From: Massariosphaeria phaeospora
Lineage: Eukaryota; Ascomycota; Dothideomycetes; Pleosporales
Length of the DNA: 64,000 nucleotides
Assembly: GCA_011032825.1 (NCBI GenBank)
Contig: JAADJZ010000002.1
Location: 1,984,001-2,048,000 of the forward strand
Direction: 5' to 3'
Position 1 is the first letter of the stretch; the number at the start of each line of letters is the position of its first letter. Positions 62,388 to 64,000 of this stretch are shown here, piece by piece. The notes beneath the pieces are model-generated. The model did not search any database. It saw only the letters and a list, made by a program, of their open reading frames with translations, and was not told the origin of the DNA. The position numbers were made by a program, and so were the translations under genes.

Positions 62388-64000
62388 CTACTTTCCATAC
62401 TTGTTGATGAAAGCCCTGACCCTCGGGTCACTCAAGCTCAGCTCATCAGCCTCGGCAGCCAGCAGCTTCTGGTCCGCGCTTTCCAGCTCTCTCTCCAACA
62501 TCTTCATATCCTCTTCCACTCTTGGGTTCGTCAAGCTCACTCGATTGAACGCAGTGTGAGAGAACAGCACATCTGAAATAATCCTGACATCAACATCGGC
62601 CTCGCTAAACCGTTCGGCGAGAATCCCATGCGTAGACGCCGCAGCTGATGTGTAGTGATCCTGCAACTTTTTCTCACGCTCTAGCTGGGTCTTCGCGAGT
62701 GACTCCCGGAGAGCACCGACACTGTCCTGGCTGAAGGAGATTCCGGCATGGCGAAGGGCGTCCTGAAGAGCTAGAGGAAGATCGAGAGTCTTTGGAGGCT
62801 TCAACTTAATGGCCGGAGTGAAAGTGAAAGCAGATTTGGCTGCAGAAGGTGCTCGTTTCCGGGAAGGGATTCCGGTTTCTACATGAGGGTTGGGCATGCG
62901 CTGAGAGGCTGCGTCTCCGATGTGTGTTAGGGCTTGTTGGAACTCTGTTACATTCTTGATGTCCGATGTGACAGTGTCGAGACGCTTCCCCATGTAATCC
63001 AACGTTGATAGTACCTACAATCAATAGTAAGTTGGAGGTCATGCTTGAAGTTGGAGGTCATGCTTGAAGTTAGAGGACATACGTAGTTCATCCAGGCATT
63101 CTGCGCCTGTTTCCTGTCCCTATCTTTCCGCTCCTTGATCTCAGTTATCGGCTTTCTCAGTTCGTGCTCGACCACCATCTCTGCAACAGACGCGATCTCT
63201 GAATGCAGATCCTCCAATTCCTTCTGAAGCGCAATCTTTCGCTCTTGAAGTTGCGCATCCGGTGCATCTGGAGCTTGCTCTGACGAGGGGCTGGTCAGGC
63301 TCTTTAGGTACACTGTGTCGACTCTGGCCTTTATTTCTGCAGTTCGGAATGAGATGACGGCTTTACACCACTGGTCGGTCGACGTCTCCTCATCGCTATT
63401 CTCAAGCTGTGTGATAATTTGGGAGGCAATTGCCGGAAGTCTGCTCAGGATCTGATCATCTGAGTTCATGCGTTCCGCGAGATAGTATTTCAATGCTGTC
63501 TTTTCCGAGTCTACTTCCTTCTGAGTCTCTGCAAGCTGCTCGGTAATAGACGTGGATATATCGTCCACCTAGATCAATCAGTCAAGCCAAAATGTACAGA
63601 CTGATACCAAGCGCACCGCTATATCGAGACGAGCCTTTTCTTGCTGCTCTTTCCGCCTCCGTTCGTTGCGCATATGTTCGACGGAGAGGTTTGGTTTGTC
63701 AAGTGCCTTCAACGCTATCAAGGCTTCACGCTGAGCTTCGAGAAGTTTGCATTGCTCTTCAATGGCAGCGGTCGAGCTCTGAAGGGAATCGATTGCCGAG
63801 ACAAGTTCATGATCCAAGATGGGACGGATCGGCTCGCCTTCGGTTTGGTACTGGTGCAACACTCCCTTCTTCTTGAGACTTCGATATCTAGACAAGATTA
63901 ACATTGGCGGCTAGTTGTCGAGAACAGACGTACAGCTCCAACTCTTCCTTTGTCAGCAACGTATCCTCATGGAGATAGTCATTCACCCATGATGCGACCT
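62388..64000 (-). CDS. Coiled-coil protein, HAUS3-like augmin subunit (C-terminal part, partial)
   Basis: Five exons are visible: the upstream part to 63934, 63887-63608, 63568-63083, 63014-62388, with introns placed by phase. The gene continues beyond the right edge. The first residues seen, WVNDYLHEDTLLTKEELELY and RSLKKKGVLHQY, resemble the N-terminal part of HAUS3 (FL.W.C.N.....L...E...F), and the rest is long coiled coil (KARLDIAVRL-VDDISTSITEQL, NAWMNYV-LSTLDYMGKRL). Augmin nucleates branching microtubules on spindles. The identification is tentative because coiled coils mimic one another; other spindle or kinetochore proteins remain possible. Confidence 0.55.

Overview
The window is nuclear DNA of a filamentous ascomycete (Pezizomycotina), most likely a Dothideomycete. 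The signs are short GT-AG introns (about 45-90 bp, many with a CTAAC-type branch site), Zn2Cys6, NACHT, laccase and F-box-like genes, a mannitol-1-phosphate dehydrogenase, a fused LeuC-LeuD isomerase, and a Fot1/pogo transposon carrying the mutation pattern of repeat-induced point mutation (RIP). No species is claimed. All identifications are from reading translated motifs by eye; no database was searched.

Layout. 0.4-7.7 kb: a 67-aa one-helix protein, a GH47 alpha-1,2-mannosidase, a PNS1-type choline-transporter-like protein and mannitol-1-phosphate dehydrogenase. 7.7-9.9 kb: a tandem repeat with a complete but inactivated Fot1/pogo element inside it. 11-13 kb: a Zn2Cys6 transcription factor. 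14.3-15.4 kb: two tandem tiny genes whose products start MGCMPSKP and continue as Gly-rich tails. 16-28.5 kb, an accessory stretch: a NACHT protein with a shifted C terminus, a long gene-poor gap, a seven-exon laccase-type multicopper oxidase, and a tandem pair of F-box-like paralogues, one broken by a stop. 28.8-34.1 kb: an ECM11-domain protein, a divergent F-box protein and a GPI-anchored Cys-rich cell-wall protein.

34.1-36.2 kb is a patchwork holding a copy of the mpdA leader, two degenerate copies of a small KKYRRLARE gene and a 40-bp direct repeat. 36-47.5 kb is housekeeping: CDC73, the leucine-pathway isomerase LEU1, ALG7, SEH1 and a disordered membrane protein. 47.5-53 kb is gene-poor, with a TGACGTC array, a 73-aa LEA/SMP-type stress protein and a minisatellite. 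53-64 kb: NUR1, a 95-aa basic protein, VMA7, an NPC2-type lipid-transfer protein, an NTF2-like protein, a third F-box-like gene, thymidylate synthase, the intact 52-aa KKYRRLARE gene, and the C-terminal part of a HAUS3-like augmin subunit that runs off the right edge.

How they fit. Most neighbours are independently transcribed, and the housekeeping genes show no operon-like linkage. The most interesting material is small or repeated: the lipid-anchor-motif gene pair, the KKYRRLARE family with its mpdA-leader chimera, a repeat family at three loci of which one shares sequence with the end of the NPC2-like gene, and the RIP-marked transposon whose empty insertion site survives in the neighbouring repeat copy.
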